Assembly (NCBI GenBank): GCA_944990035.1 | Contig: CALYLX010000082.1 | Span: 682,001-746,000 of the forward strand | Direction: 5' to 3' | Length of the DNA: 64,000 nucleotides | From: Clitopilus passeckerianus | Lineage: Eukaryota > Basidiomycota > Agaricomycetes > Agaricales > Entolomataceae | Shown here: in pieces, positions 45,273-56,887 of the stretch | Layout: every line of letters starts with the position of its first letter | How positions within the stretch are numbered: the first letter of the stretch is position 1 | The notes under the pieces: generated by a model | What the model was told of the DNA's origin: nothing | The model's input: only the letters and a program-made list of their open reading frames with translations | The model's database searches: none | Made by a program: the position numbers and the translations under genes

Positions 45273-46916
45273 TTACTCGTCGCCGTTATCCTTTAGCTCA
45301 GCTGCTCCTTTCCTCCTTTCGTCTCTCCTGAACCCCTTCCCTAACCTCCATCTTTCGTTGATGACTTCGGGAGTATCAAGTCTGTTCCTCTGGAGTAGCG
45401 GAACATACTTCTCCGGGGCCGTTCGTCGATATGAACCCCCACCCAAGGGAATGCAGTACTTAGCTTCTGGTGAGGAAGCATCATTTCTTGGATTTTCCAA
45501 ACGGGCTGCTGGCAACCTTTCGAGGTCGGCTGGTCCCTTGTGGTATTGAGTAGCTGTAGCGAAGAAATGTTCGTTGAGGGTAGTGAATATCTGAGATCTC
45601 TGATGCACGGCGTGCAGTTCTTCGTACAGCTCCGTGCTATCCGGCGTGGATGCGTCTGCTGGATCTCGAGCACTGGTCCGCCAATCTAGCTCGCCGTCGC
45701 GGTAGCCACAGTCCCAAAGCATCAGAGGCAGAGCATCGGCCATCTGGTATTCGGGCTTTGAGGTGACCACCTCAAGTGGTGTGAGGCTGGTGGGGTCGGT
45801 TTCTGAGCCGTCCTCTACGTTCATGAGTGTCCGTAGGACGGAAGGTTCTTCCAGTCCCGATCCGACAATAAACAGAATCGCCATAATGTGGCGAACCTGG
45901 TGGTAGAGGAACGCGGTGCCAATCAGGTCAAAGACGTAGATGCCCTGTCCTACATTGTCCACATTTAACGGGGTGATAGTAGCGCTCTTCACTGTCCTCT
46001 TGAACATCGTGATTTGCTTTCCAGGATCGACTTTGCATAAATTGCGAAAGTCATGGTCGCCGATGAGGAGAGATGCAGCTTTCTGCATGCGTTCGATGTC
46101 GAGTGGTGGGCCGGGGACGATGTTTGTGGAAAAGAAGTACTTGTAGTGCCGTTGGGTACACGAGAATCGGGCTGAGAAGGAGTCCGAGACTGGGGACCAG
46201 GCTGTGATCCGTATGGTAGGGGGTAGCAAGCGATTTAGGATTGCGAGGTAGTCGAATTCTGACTTTGGTTTCTGTGAGACGGAGTAGTTGGTAGGCGCTT
46301 CATCGAGGAGGTCGTCGTCAAAACCGAAGTCAAGACCTTCCATACCCTCTGCCTGTGGACTATCATCAGAGGCCAAGGATGCTGAGGTAGAAGTCGAGGC
46401 CGATGGATCCATAGGAGGAGCAGAGGCCGTGGATTTTTCCGGTGTGGGCTGCTCATTGAGGGCAGTCCGTATCCAAAGCGAAACGACCTGGCCTGCAGCA
46501 CTAACACCTCGATCTGTTCTTCCACATCTCTCCCATCCACATCCTTCAAATCCGCCATGAGGATCAACAAGCCTAGCTTTGACTAGTGCGTCAAAAAGAG
46601 TTTCCTCGACCGTAGGTAGTGTTGTCTTCAGCTTCTGGAATGCGAGTCCTCCATACTCCCAGCCCGAGTAGCAAAACTTGAGGGCAACTTTCCGCCGACA
46701 TTGGATGGCCGGAAAGATTTCTTTGGCTTTGAGTTTCGGTGACCGTGACCGACTTCTTGGAAGTTTGGGAGCGGCGTCTAATTCCTTAAGACGGGCGATG
46801 AGATCCTCTCGACTCCAGGTGTCGTACATGGTGGGTGGTGGTGAGCTTGTGAGCACGCTACTGTGTCGATAGAAAGTTGAGTATCGGCGAAGGCACCGAA
46901 GAAAAGGAGAGGTCAT
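45273..46916 (-). CDS. DEG1: tRNA pseudouridine(38/39) synthase, PUS3/DEG1
   Basis: A single exon. The TruA-type enzyme converts U38/U39 in tRNA anticodon stem-loops. Markers: KFCYSGWEYGGLAFQ, the catalytic Asp in RCGRTDRGVSAAGQVVSL, SFSARFSCTQRHYKYFF, HDFRNLCKVD and FLYHQVRHIMAILFIVG. An acidic insertion of about 60 residues (Ser/Asp/Glu-rich) sits between the catalytic strand and LLPPTIRI. The ATG at 46916 adds an Arg-rich leader (MTSPFLRCLRRYSTF) that could be a mitochondrial presequence; the ATG at 46829 (MYDTWSREDLIARLKEL) gives the cytosolic or nuclear form. Yeast Deg1 works in both places. The frame stays open upstream to about 47081, touching the tRNA gene on the other strand. Confidence 0.93.
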   Translation of the reverse strand: MTSPFLRCLRRYSTFYRHSSVLTSSPPPTMYDTWSREDLIARLKELDAAPKLPRSRSRSPKLKAKEIFPAIQCRRKVALKFCYSGWEYGGLAFQKLKTTLPTVEETLFDALVKARLVDPHGGFEGCGWERCGRTDRGVSAAGQVVSLWIRTALNEQPTPEKSTASAPPMDPSASTSTSASLASDDSPQAEGMEGLDFGFDDDLLDEAPTNYSVSQKPKSEFDYLAILNRLLPPTIRITAWSPVSDSFSARFSCTQRHYKYFFSTNIVPGPPLDIERMQKAASLLIGDHDFRNLCKVDPGKQITMFKRTVKSATITPLNVDNVGQGIYVFDLIGTAFLYHQVRHIMAILFIVGSGLEEPSVLRTLMNVEDGSETDPTSLTPLEVVTSKPEYQMADALPLMLWDCGYRDGELDWRTSARDPADASTPDSTELYEELHAVHQRSQIFTTLNEHFFATATQYHKGPADLERLPAARLENPRNDASSPEAKYCIPLGGGSYRRTAPEKYVPLLQRNRLDTPEVINERWRLGKGFRRDERRKGAAELKDNGDE

Positions 46917-47081
46917 ACAATGACTATTTGCTCCTCTCTGCTGTCCTGAAATGCCTGCGATTGACAATTGTCGATGAAGCCTGACTCGGAGGTGACTCTG
47001 GATGACATTGGCGACCATGAAATTTCGAGATGCAAGGATGGCGCCGACGTGTATGGTTTGACGGCGAGGCCCATTTAGCAA

Positions 47082-47178
47082 GGCTCAATGGTCTAGTAGT
47101 ATGATACCTGCTTCGGGAGATTCCCGATCCGAAAGGGTCAAATTGCAGGTGGTCCCGGGTTCAATTCCCGGTTGAGCC
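47082..47178 (+). tRNA. tRNA-Pro (CGG) with a 26-nt intron
   Basis: The acceptor stem GGCTCAA/TTGAGCC pairs fully. The D arm TGGTCTAGTAGTATGATA is that of fungal tRNA-Pro. The anticodon stem is CCTGC (47107-47111) with GCAGG (47145-47149). The loop is TT, anticodon CGG (47114-47116), G37, the intron 47118-47143, then T38. The T stem is CCGGG/CCCGG with loop TTCAATT. The intron sits at the canonical position after base 37. Confidence 0.95.
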
Positions 47179-47179
47179 C

Positions 47180-47185
47180 TTTTTT
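47180..47185 (+). terminator. RNA polymerase III terminator (T6)
   Basis: Six T residues start 2 nt after the last base of the tRNA, as expected for Pol III termination. Confidence 0.8.
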
Positions 47186-47720
47186 GCTTCATCCACCATG
47201 AAGGTGCTCAAACGTTCGTTTGCCCACACGTTGACTCGATCTTCTGTACTTGCGGGCCGGGGTTGCAGACATCTCACTTTGTTGGATTCTTTTGATTTGC
47301 CCTGTTGAATGACTTGATTGTCTCCTCAAGTCCAACAGCTCTCCATCTCTTTCATCAGTCAGAGTAGCAACGACACTCCTCAAACTCTGTTCTCAGGACC
47401 ATACTCAGATCTGTCCAAATCTCATCTGCGAGCCTGTTTCCTAGATATTGCGGCAGTCATGACAGATAGGTGCCCACAGCCCTTCGTCTCGCTCCAGTCG
47501 AACGTCGCTTGCGGCTTGACCGTTGGCTGTCATCTCGTTCTTTTTCCTGCCATTCCTTTGTTTCTCCTTGTACATATTTTATCTTCTTTATTCGCTTGAA
47601 GCAGCACGCTTCTGAGAAGCTGTCTCATTGGCTGTGCCATTTTTCTTCTGATTTTTGGGAGAGTACCTGTGCTGTCTGCCCATTGATACTTCTGGAGGTT
47701 GACACGAAAAAGAATCAATC
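47186..47720. other. Intergenic between tRNA and 7-TM gene
   Basis: Only small frames are present. It presumably holds the 7-TM gene promoter. Confidence 0.45.
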
Positions 47721-49232
47721 ATGCCTATTCGTAAGCGTTCTTCATATCTTGGTAACGAAGCGAGTGCTCACCTCTGATGTAGAGAGTGATATGGGGGTTC
47801 GCCTAGTCGAAGCCTTCGTAGTTCTTCAGCTAGTGGGCTGTGCTTTATTCCTACTGATCCTCATCCTATCGTCCATTGCCCAACATCGAGGCGCGAGCAG
47901 GCATCCCACTTTCTTCAGCTTCTGTGTCGCTTGGATCATATTCTGTGTCTCATACGCTTTGCTCGCCTTTGCTGGTCAGCAGATATCCTCTGTACAGCCA
48001 AGTCATTGGTTATGTATCGCCCAGGCAGCCCTTGTGTACGGAGCACCTCCACTGTGAGTTTTATAACATATAATTGCTGAACTTCGGAGGCTGAACCCTT
48101 TCTCATAGCGCTAGCTCGGCGACTGTGTGTTTGGTCACCCATGTGAGTACTTGGATTACCATCTCAGAACCGGCTGCTTAACGATTACAACAGCTCTTAC
48201 TCAATATACAAGTTGCGTTCTCCCACTCGGTCGTCAAGAGGAGATCGTCCCTAGTATCAATCCTGGTACGTCAATGACCTACCTCCAGAGGCGCAAGTAA
48301 CCTGACATTCTCCAAGTTGATCACCACACCGTGGATCACTTGGATAGCAGTAACGCTGGGCGTCTTGGTGGTGAGTTATCAGTTCTTGCTTCCTCAACGA
48401 GAGTGCTCAAGATTCGCCTGACAGTTTTCTCTGCAAAACCGGCAATTCGTGATGCTTTCACCCAACCGGACGTTCTGCATACTGATTCGCACTGCCTTGT
48501 ATGTTTTCTGCTTCTTGATTCCAGAAAAACGTGTCCTCAACACTCACAGGCCGAGGTTGACGTCCATCTGGGCGGCGATTGCTTCGGTTATCCTGATTGC
48601 AGAGGAACGTACGTTCTGATACATTCCCTCTTATTCCACTTACAACCATTCAACATCTTGTTACAGTCGTAATAGGGACCCTCCTCTACCGTAACCGTGA
48701 ACGGATCGCTGGAGTTCGGCAGTCTGCAGCAATGGCAATGCGAGTGGCGATCTTCACAGGTGCTGGGGTTTGTGCTATTGTGTACGTATCTATCTGTTAC
48801 ACCAAAAGCATACTAAGTGTGGGTGACCCATAGGATTGCGTTCTACTATGTGTTGACGTCTCAGAGGGGTACGGAACTCGATGTTCTCCTTGCAACTAGT
48901 ACGTCCGCCACGGTCCCAGTCTTCCCATGCCAGTGAATGGTCGTACTAAAGCCAACACAGTGCCCGTCTTCGCAGCACTGATATTTGGAAGCCAGAAAGT
49001 AAGGAAGTTCCATCTCTCCCAGAGCCATCTGCTAACATACCTACAGGACATCGTGAACGTACTGGCGTTCTGGGAACGACGCACCTCGTCAACAACTATG
49101 GTGGTACCGACTACATACGACTCGGACCACAGTGGTGTCCTGAGCACAGTCGTTTCATCTCACGAAGTCTCCATGCCAAGCCCACCAACGCAGGCTGATC
49201 ATGGCCACGAAACAGCGTCCATCCGCGTTTAG
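47721..49232 (+). CDS. Seven-TM receptor-like membrane protein
   Basis: A gene with about nine short exons. After a tiny first exon (MPIR, donor GTAAGC at 47731) the translation gives TM helices: VEAFVVLQLVGCALFLLILILSSIAQHRG; FCVAWIIFCVSYALLAFAG; WLCIAQAALVYGAPPL; LLLNIQVAFSHSV; TTPWITWIAVTLGVLVV; LTSIWAAIASVILIAEG; IFTGAGVCAIVIAFYYVL; and LATMPVFAALIFGSQKDIV. The tail (FWERRTSSTTMVVPT) is Ser/Thr-rich and cytosolic. This resembles the GPCR-like 7-TM proteins expanded in basidiomycetes. It differs from the 7-TM protein at 27072. No ligand can be inferred. Confidence 0.72.
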
Positions 49233-49561
49233 GGCTCTACCATAAACGACTCCAAAAGCCTTTCTCACGACGATCGCAGTACCCAGGACTTTCTTATATC
49301 ATAAGCTGGACACTTTCCCATAATTCAGAAGGACACTTTACATATTGGACATTTAGACTGGCATCTATTACTGTATTCGTGTATTTTTGGAATTTTGTAT
49401 CTTACACCCGACCCTCTTGAACATTTGTATACTTACAAGTAGTCGTATGGAATCTAGGTACCCATGTTAACGTTTTCCGTACCGAATATATGAGCATTGC
49501 TTGCATGACTGTCCTGCCGGTTACATCATGCCAACATGACGCGACACCGACGCGCCTTTCA
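49233..49561. other. Intergenic; COQ3 promoter side
   Basis: An upstream in-frame ATG exists at 49490, but the sequence from it lacks presequence character, so the region is treated as non-coding. Confidence 0.45.
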
Positions 49562-50670
49562 ATGCTGACCACAAACCTCCACCACTCCCTTCGCCTCCTC
49601 CCAGGCCTACGGCACATTCAATCCTCGCGCGTCCTACACCGGGCACTCTCCTCAAGCAGCAGCAGCTCAACCCAAACCCAAAATGCCTCATCATCCCCCT
49701 TTGTAGCAACACCCCTCGGAACGGTAAACCCAGCCGAAATCGCCCACTTTTCCCGACTTTCCTCGGAATGGTGGGACGAACAGGGAGAATTCAGCTTCCT
49801 GCATAAGATGAACCCTGTACGGGTACAATTTGTCAGGGAGAAGGTAGCAGAGATAAAGAGGGAGACGGAAGGGGAAAGTGTAGTTGCAGCGGATGTCTTG
49901 AATGGGTTAGATGTTCTGGACGTCGGATGCGGTGGTGGGTTGCTTTCTGAGGTGCGCTTGACACATCATAGCTGTTTATGAAGCTGACTGTAGTGTTTAA
50001 TCTAGAGCTTAGCTCGCCTTGGAGCTAACACAACCGCCGTCGATGCCTCTGAATCCAACATCAAAATAGCCAAGCTACACGCTTCTGCTGATCCAAAACT
50101 CGGCCGACTGAAGTACCTGCACACACCAGCTGAAAACCTGCTCGCAGAACCAAAACGGTTTGATGTCGTCTGCTCGATGGAGGTGCTGGAGCATGTCGAC
50201 AACCCAACCACTTTCCTCTCAACTTGTGCCGAACTTGTTAAGGTTCGTGCTCCCTCTTCTGGCTAATGACTCATGTTCACCAATATATCTTGCAGCCTGG
50301 AGGCCACCTCTTCCTTTCTACGATGGCACGCACACCTCTGTCATACGTCCTGACCATCCTTCTCGCCGAGGACATCCTTAGAAAGGTTTCACCCGGGACG
50401 CACACACATTCCAAATACATCAACCCCTCAGAGCTTGCGTCTTTCTTCCAGAAATATCGTTCAATGACGGTCTCTCCGGATGGCGTGGAAGGCGTGCAGG
50501 ACAGAACATGGATTTCTCCCCAGACTGATCCTAATGCACCCCTGAGGACGGAGGCAGAGGTCAGAGGGCTCATATACAACCCTCTGTTAGCAAAATGGCA
50601 TCTTGCGCCGAGAGGTGCTTGGGGTGCAACAGAATGTAACTACATTTTCTGGGTGCGAAAGCCACTGTAG
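49562..50670 (+). CDS. COQ3: Ubiquinone biosynthesis O-methyltransferase COQ3, mitochondrial
   Basis: Three exons, with introns at about 49951-50007 and 50242-50295. COQ3 performs both O-methylations in coenzyme Q synthesis on the matrix face of the inner membrane, within the CoQ complex. The N-terminus MLTTNLHHSLRLLPGLRH is a presequence with Arg/Ser and no acids. The methyltransferase core shows AHFSRLSSEWWDEQGEFSFLHKMNPVR, SAM motif I VLDVGCGGGLLSE, then LARLGANTTAVDASE, FDVVCSMEVLEHV, PGGHLFLSTMARTPLSY and the C-terminal GVEGVQDRTW...CNYIFWVRK. The start at 49562 was preferred to the in-frame ATG at 49490. It is convergent with eL20 at 203 nt. Confidence 0.95.
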
Positions 50671-50873
50671 CATTTCCTTGTGATAGTCCTCATCTAAAAT
50701 AGACTCCAATAATATCCATAATTACCTCAAAAACTCAATGGGTTTGGAATGTTCATGACGCAGCGTTGCATAAGGATCATATCGCAACATACAAATTTTG
50801 TGCTCTATCCGCATGATACATACCCCCTCCACTCGACGGACAACTCCAAGCCCAGACCTCCACATAAAGCTGA

Positions 50874-51614
50874 TTAGAAGGTTGTTGGGCGGCGAGCGAC
50901 GAATGTCGAACGAGTCTTCTTGACACGGTGGGCAAGAGGGAACTTGAGGTTGGGGACCATCAATTGCTTGATGTATGGGCGGCGGACATCCTCCGACTTC
51001 TCAACCTCAATCACACGGATGATCTGGTTGAAATTTTAGCATAAGAGTAGAGACGTTTAAATGAATGGACGTACGTGGATGGAGCGGAAGCGGGCACGAT
51101 GCCTGGCAGCCATGTCCTGGTAGAGAGCCCTGACAGCATCAACACGACTGAGTTCCCTGAACTCCTTATACATGTTGTGTGTGCCGGAACGGGAGTCGTA
51201 GCGGAGCCAGATACCGAAGTTCTTGATCTTCAAGGGGCGCGCCTCAGAGATCTACGGATACGAGGGGAAAATCCCAGAGAGAAGGGAAGGGCTAAAGTCA
51301 GTAATCCCATTCCGCTTGCCTCTTGAGGGCTGCAAGGGATACTTGTGGATGACTAGAGAAATCGCAGTATACGTACAACGTTGACGCCGATGATTTCACC
51401 GGATGCCTTCTTGACCTTCTTGAGTTGCCTGAATGGGTGCTTAGAATAAATTTCCGGCTGGAGATGGCAAATTTACGCACCTAAGGAAGTACCAGAACCT
51501 GGACTTGGCGACAACCTCATTGGGTGCGAATATACGCATGCGGTAGATTTTGGGGGTGGGCTCATGCTCCGTGGGGAGATGGCGTCCGACGACCTGGTAT
51601 TCTGAAAGGCCCAT
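50874..51614 (-). CDS. RPL20: 60S ribosomal protein eL20 (L18a/L20)
   Basis: Four short exons. Protein segments in order: [157 protein letters not shown], ending FVARRPTTF. About 170 residues, the usual eL20 length. The stop is at 50874-50876. Intron-rich, like most fungal ribosomal protein genes. Confidence 0.95.
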
Positions 51615-52485
51615 TCTATGCAAAAATTGTCGTTAGCATGCCGTCTCCATCAAAGCTCATCCTTTTGGCCCTAATCAAAGCTCATCCGCACACCCATCGA
51701 CCCATCCAACTCAATCCACCGTCGTAGCACATTTTGGTTGCTCCGGGGTGTCCAACACGATGATAAGGGTCATTCTGAGGACCGGCATAGATACTCACGT
51801 TGTCGATTGGCGTGTCTTGAGGGTACGGGGGAGTTTTGGTTGTGGGCTTGAGGATGGGATCTATTGTGTTTGGTTGTGTTGCTCAAGGACTTACGTATCC
51901 CCTTTTGGACACTCCTCACAAGTGCAGCATCTTGCCATTCTCTTCTTTCTTCTGCCATCTGTCAATGAAAAGGCTGACCTGTTCTGCTCCCGAGTGCCTG
52001 CGTCTCCTGCCGGAAAATAACATCGAAAACTGGAGGACTTCTATCAGAATACTACTTATCGTACATTGACGGTGGCAAAGCCCGCCGTAATTGCCAGAAG
52101 CTTCTATCACTCGTTTCAATGTGGAACTGCAGACTTTCATTGCACACGAACCTCATCCCGAACTTGAAATTTAGTGCTCCAGCATGCACCTAGTAAGAAC
52201 TGGAGCGTCGGTGTTTTGTAAGTGCCATTTTGTCGCTTTGAATAGAGACTCTCCAAATTGACGACCAGAGAAGGAAACCCATACATCATGCCAACCCCAA
52301 AGAAGCTTACAGCTGATCATGGGACTGCCCACCCTGTTTAGACTTCGTTGCTTGGGCCTAGTACCCACGATTCATGCGAACGATTACGCTTCAATCAGCG
52401 CGAAGCCTAGGGTCTATTTTGAGCGACTCTATAAATATGAGATGCACTCAAATGGACGCAACTAGTGCACACACCTCGCCTTACC
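51615..52485. promoter_or_regulatory. Divergent intergenic region (eL20 and P450 promoters)
   Basis: 870 nt without a gene. It must contain the eL20 promoter near 51620-51900; C/T-rich tracts are present (for example 51925-51965). No defined motif can be assigned. Confidence 0.4.
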
Positions 52486-54713
52486 ATGACCATTGACTTC
52501 ACTACCCAAGTCCTTGCGGCCTGTTCCCTCTCGCTTTTCGTCGTATGGCTCGACAAACATAAACGTCGCAGCAGCTTACCCCTCCCTCCTGGACCGAAGA
52601 AGCTGCCCATTGTAGGCAATCTCTTTGAGATGCCCAAGGGAAAGCAATGGGAGACGTACCACGAATGGTGCCAAGAATTTGGTAGGCAAGATTCGAATCC
52701 TTTACCTTCATGTCCCTCCCTCATGTCTTTCCAGATACAGATATCCTGCACCTTGACGCTGCAGGGACTTCTATTATTGTGTTGGACTCCGCGGAGGCTG
52801 TCTCAGCACTCCTTGACAAGCGCTCGGTGTTATACTCGGGGAGGTGTGTGTTTACGACTAAAGATAGCATGCTCACGCTTACCATCCGTTGTCATAGAAC
52901 GCCGCAGAGGATGGTTCGTGAGGTAATGGGTTGGGACTTCATCGTCAGTCGGATGCCATATGGTAGGAGAATTAGCATTATCATAAGCAGCAGTGCTCAT
53001 GAAATCCCCCCAAAGGCGAAAGATGGTATAAATTCTGGCTCCTGCTGAACCTACGGTTAACTGACATCATTACAGGCGCCGAGGACGTCGCTATATCCAT
53101 CAAGCATTCCATCCCGTCGCAGCGCTACAATTCCGACCACAGGAGCTGAAAGCAGCCCATGCTCTACTTCGCAGACTCCTCGACCCATCCGCAAACTTGA
53201 TGGCCGCTCTTCGCCAGTATGTCATTCCAGTAATCTGCCTCAATTATTTCCCATGACGGTCATATCCTCCTTCTAGGATGGCAGGAGCAACGATTCTTAG
53301 GATCACCTATGGCCTAGAAGTTCTCGAGAACGATGATCCACACATCGCTGTTGCCGAAAAGGGCCTCAGGTCACTCTCAGCTGCCTCTCTTCCAGGTACT
53401 TTCCTGGTTGATTTCTTCCCATGGCTTAAGCACATTCCGTCGTGGATGCCGGGAGGAGGCTTCAAGAAAAATGTCAACCTTTGAAAAGCGGACGCGCAAA
53501 GCATGCTGAACTCGCCGTTCGAGGAGATGAAGAAGCATATAGTGAGTCATGACTTCAATTTTGGGGGTGTAAGGGCTGATATCCGGATTTTAGGAGAAGC
53601 AACAAATCCAAAAAAGCTCGTATGCAGCTAATGCGCTGTTGGGACTGGATCAGAACGCAGGTCCTCAAGAAGAAGCATCCATCAAGGAATCTGCAGCTAC
53701 TTTATACGCAGGTGAGGAAACCCTCCAGATTGACTAGCCATAGGATAACCTCCCACGTACCATTCTTAGCTGGAACAGATACCGTACGAACCATTACATC
53801 GCTTATACCTGCATTCTTTTGACCTCCAAACCCGTTTACAGACGCTATCCGCTCTATCCTCCTGCTTCCTCGGACTTCTGGAGAACCCAGATATTCTGAA
53901 GAAAGCTCAACAGCAAATCGACGAAGTAATAGGTTCAGCCCGTCTCCCAACATTCGACGACTACGATAGCCTCCCATACATCACCGCTCTGGTGAAGGAG
54001 GCATTGAGATGGCGAGATGTCACACCGCTGGGTTCGTGACCGGTCATAAAAAGCTACCCTTTTTGTGGCTAACCTGGATTTCTCAGGTGTGTCGCATCTT
54101 GCTGCAGAGGAGGACGAGTACAAGGGATATCGGATACCTGCGAAGTCGATGATTATCCCGAACCAATGGTACGCCAGCCTCATTCACTCTCTTGAAGGTG
54201 AAATTACTGATGAATGCCGATCCTTCAGGGCAATCCTCCACGACCGAATCGCATATCCCGAACCACACAAGTTCAACCCCGAGCGATTCCTCAAAGAGGG
54301 TAAAATCGACCCAGCCGTGAGGGATCCTGCAGAAACGGCGTTCGGATTTGGAAGACGGTAAGGATCCGCCATTCTTTAGACTATGTCATTGCAGTCAGAA
54401 GTTAATTCTGATTATCCTGCAGAATCTGCCCCGGCCGCCACATGGCCGTCTCCTCAATGTGGATCACGCTAGCGACTATGCTCGCAGCCTTCGATATAAC
54501 CAAGAAAGTTGATGAAGATGGGAACATCGTCCCGCTCACTCATGAATATGTCTTGGCGTCCATCATGTAAGTTATCGCCTGGTATCCTTAAGCGCACGAC
54601 GGTCACTGAGTTTTGCTGGTAGATTGCCACATCCATACGAGTGCTCTATCACGCCGAGGTCGAAGGAGGCTGAAGAGTTGATCAAAGCAACGGCTTTCGA
54701 ATCTTACGAGTAG
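52486..54713 (+). CDS. Cytochrome P450, OrdA/CYP5144-like, with an internal stop (likely pseudogene)
   Basis: Many short introns remove cleanly. Signatures: N-terminal TM anchor QVLAACSLSLFVVWL, PLPPGPKKLPIVGN hinge, I-helix AGTDTTLSALS, K-helix ALVKEALRW (ExxR), PERF region FNPERFLKEG, heme loop FGFGRRICPGRHMA. It would be an ER-anchored monooxygenase. Exon 4 is only 10 nt (53016-53025), completing YGERWRR. Exons up to 53541 keep phase throughout, but an in-frame TGA at 53482-53484 falls after PGGGFKKNVNL, where the family normally has Trp. No intron that spares the conserved PGGGF motif removes it. So the gene is either newly broken, read through, or carries a sequencing error. Everything else looks functional. 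Confidence 0.8.
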
Positions 54714-55418
54714 AGCCCGCAGGCACCCCCAGAGCCTATATCATATGCATGATAACGCTATGTATATGTCTCAGGTCCATGAGCAAAAGAAACACTCACT
54801 GTACGGTATCCAATTCAACTCCCACTCTTGAGGCTGCCTGCCTGTTGCCATTGACTTCACTTTGATTCGTGGCTTGCGGCTTGAAGACCTTGATGTATTG
54901 AGCGGCTGATTCTTGCACGAGTTCGTAGAGAGTTCACCAGCCAGTTGAAGCCCCAGTTGGAGTTAATTATCCCGTTCAAGTCCCAGAGCGAGCATCCATT
55001 TCTTGAGTATAACCCAGAGCAAATCCCGGACAGCAGGCGACCGTGTTCGACAGGGCCATAGAAAGAACCAGGAGAACACCAGGGACCAAGATAACGACCC
55101 CAGAAGCCCCCAGCTCTCACAACAGATACTCAAGTTCAGATCTCAGAAGGCTGCAACCAAGAACCAGAGAATTCAGAGACCTGGGCCAACTTGCACCCTG
55201 GAATCATAGCATAAACGTCCCAAGGCGTGAGTGTGCTTTCGAATTTTGTTCGGTGGTCGGAGAGTGGCTGACAAGCCCTTGCTCAGAAGTCGCCAGGTTT
55301 TCCCGGGTTTCAGTAATCTGAAATTTCGACGTCATATGAACATTTCAATGTATTGTATTGTACACGGCCAAAGCGAATAATGATCTACAGTAGAAACGGA
55401 AAAGTACCGAATACCCAT
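54714..55418. other. Convergent intergenic; nothing seen
   Basis: The P450 gene (+) and the CSN5 gene (-) end towards each other. Gln/Arg-rich small frames around 55003-55321 are not supported. Confidence 0.45.
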
Positions 55419-56887
55419 CTAACCAATCGCCATATCCGTAACTTCTGACACCTGCGCCGTAGGTGCTGCCTGGCCATTGGGTCTCATTGAGAAGATGACG
55501 TCCTTGATGACTTGAGAGATGAGACCATGCTGAGCTTCAACAGCGATCTTCGTGCTGAAGGAAAAGAGTCAGGAGGTCATGCGGTGGGGATTTATAGCAA
55601 GTGAACTTGCCTATCTTTGACACTCTTGGCGAGCTGGTTCTCTTCCTTCCTCTTCTCTTCCTTCTCTTTCTGCTGTGGGTGAATTTAGGACTCGGCCTCG
55701 AAGACGGGGGTGAAAGGGCATATATTTACCTTCGAATTTGCCCCTTCCTTATCTTTCAGGGATGGGACAGCAGCTTTCGTGGATGAGACCGAGTTTTGAG
55801 CCTTTGTTAGCTTCTGGTGAAGATCGGAAAGCTGGGAGACAGCATATGCACGATTCTGGTCCAAGTAATCAGGGAAAATCCCAGGAAAGAGAGCAAAAGA
55901 CCACTCACCGATATCAGCGGGCTCTGACTCAAAGTGTTGACCCAGTATTTGTTCCACAGCAACGCCAACAACTCGTTATCCAGGCTAGACTTGAAGATTT
56001 CGACTTCCAGTGGGTAGTACTGGTTGGCATGGACTCCGAAGTCCTCGATCTTGTTTAGTGGGATGGACTGATATTCCGATGGTGCGACGTTGGGTGGCGT
56101 ATAGTTATCGGGGTAGGTTCTGAAGGCACCGATGTCAACTTTTCCGGCGGAGATGGTGCGGTTTGGGTCGATCTGTAGGCATATAGTTAGACAATCAGTT
56201 CGATTGTGAGGAGTGGACCACTTACAACAACAGCAACGAATGGGTCTTGGTATTGTTGGTTTGTCTTTTGTGTAGTGACATCGATACCTGAAAGCCAGCA
56301 TCCATAACCTGGGTGCGAGTGGTACCATCCGATGACATTCTCCAGTCGTTGAGCCTGGATGACGTGGTTCAGCCAGAAGAGAGGACATGATACAGTTGAG
56401 ACCAACCTTCTCGTTGCCGCTGACAAACTCTACCATGTATTCGTTGGCTTCATTTTGTGCATTGACACGCGTCTCTGTTCCTTGTACAGGGAGAGCAAAG
56501 GAGTCCATGATCACGATCGAATCTCCCACAACCTTGCCTTCCATGAGACCCATGATTTCATATGGCACACCAGAACGTGCATGGATGACCTGACCAAGAA
56601 GTGGGTTCAGAAAGTAGTCCACGCCAGCGATAGAACAAAAGAACCATTTTTATCAATGATACAGCCGAGATCTTGCATGTCTTGAAATGTTGAGGACTAC
56701 GAAGGGGTTCGGTTCAAACAGCTTTCGTTGGAGATCTCAAGACTGACTTTTTGGCCCATGGTGCCTCGTTCACCACCTTCTTGTATGCCTCCTTATCGAA
56801 CTGGTAGATGGCATCCTGAGGAGCCAAGTCCTTGATGTCGTTGGCAAGGGAGAACGTCTTCAACGCCGTTTTCGACGATGAAGCCAT
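55419..56887 (-). CDS. RRI1: COP9 signalosome subunit 5 (CSN5), JAMM deneddylase
   Basis: Multi-exon. CSN5 is the metalloprotease that removes NEDD8/Rub1 from cullins. It starts [19 protein letters not shown] at 56887. The MPN domain shows [35 protein letters not shown], then the zinc motif [20 protein letters not shown] (HxH-x7-S-x2-D intact), and [21 protein letters not shown]-terminal helices include [20 protein letters not shown] and [14 protein letters not shown], ending EVTDMAIG. Introns of 50-70 nt; the one between GNEK and AQRLENVIG is clear. The start codons of CSN5 and the F-box gene at 57143 are only 255 nt apart and divergent. Confidence 0.94.

Noticed and set aside
55003..55321. 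Gln/Arg-rich plus-strand ORFs after the P450
   Set aside because: In the convergent 3' region, no motif, no splice connection to the P450.
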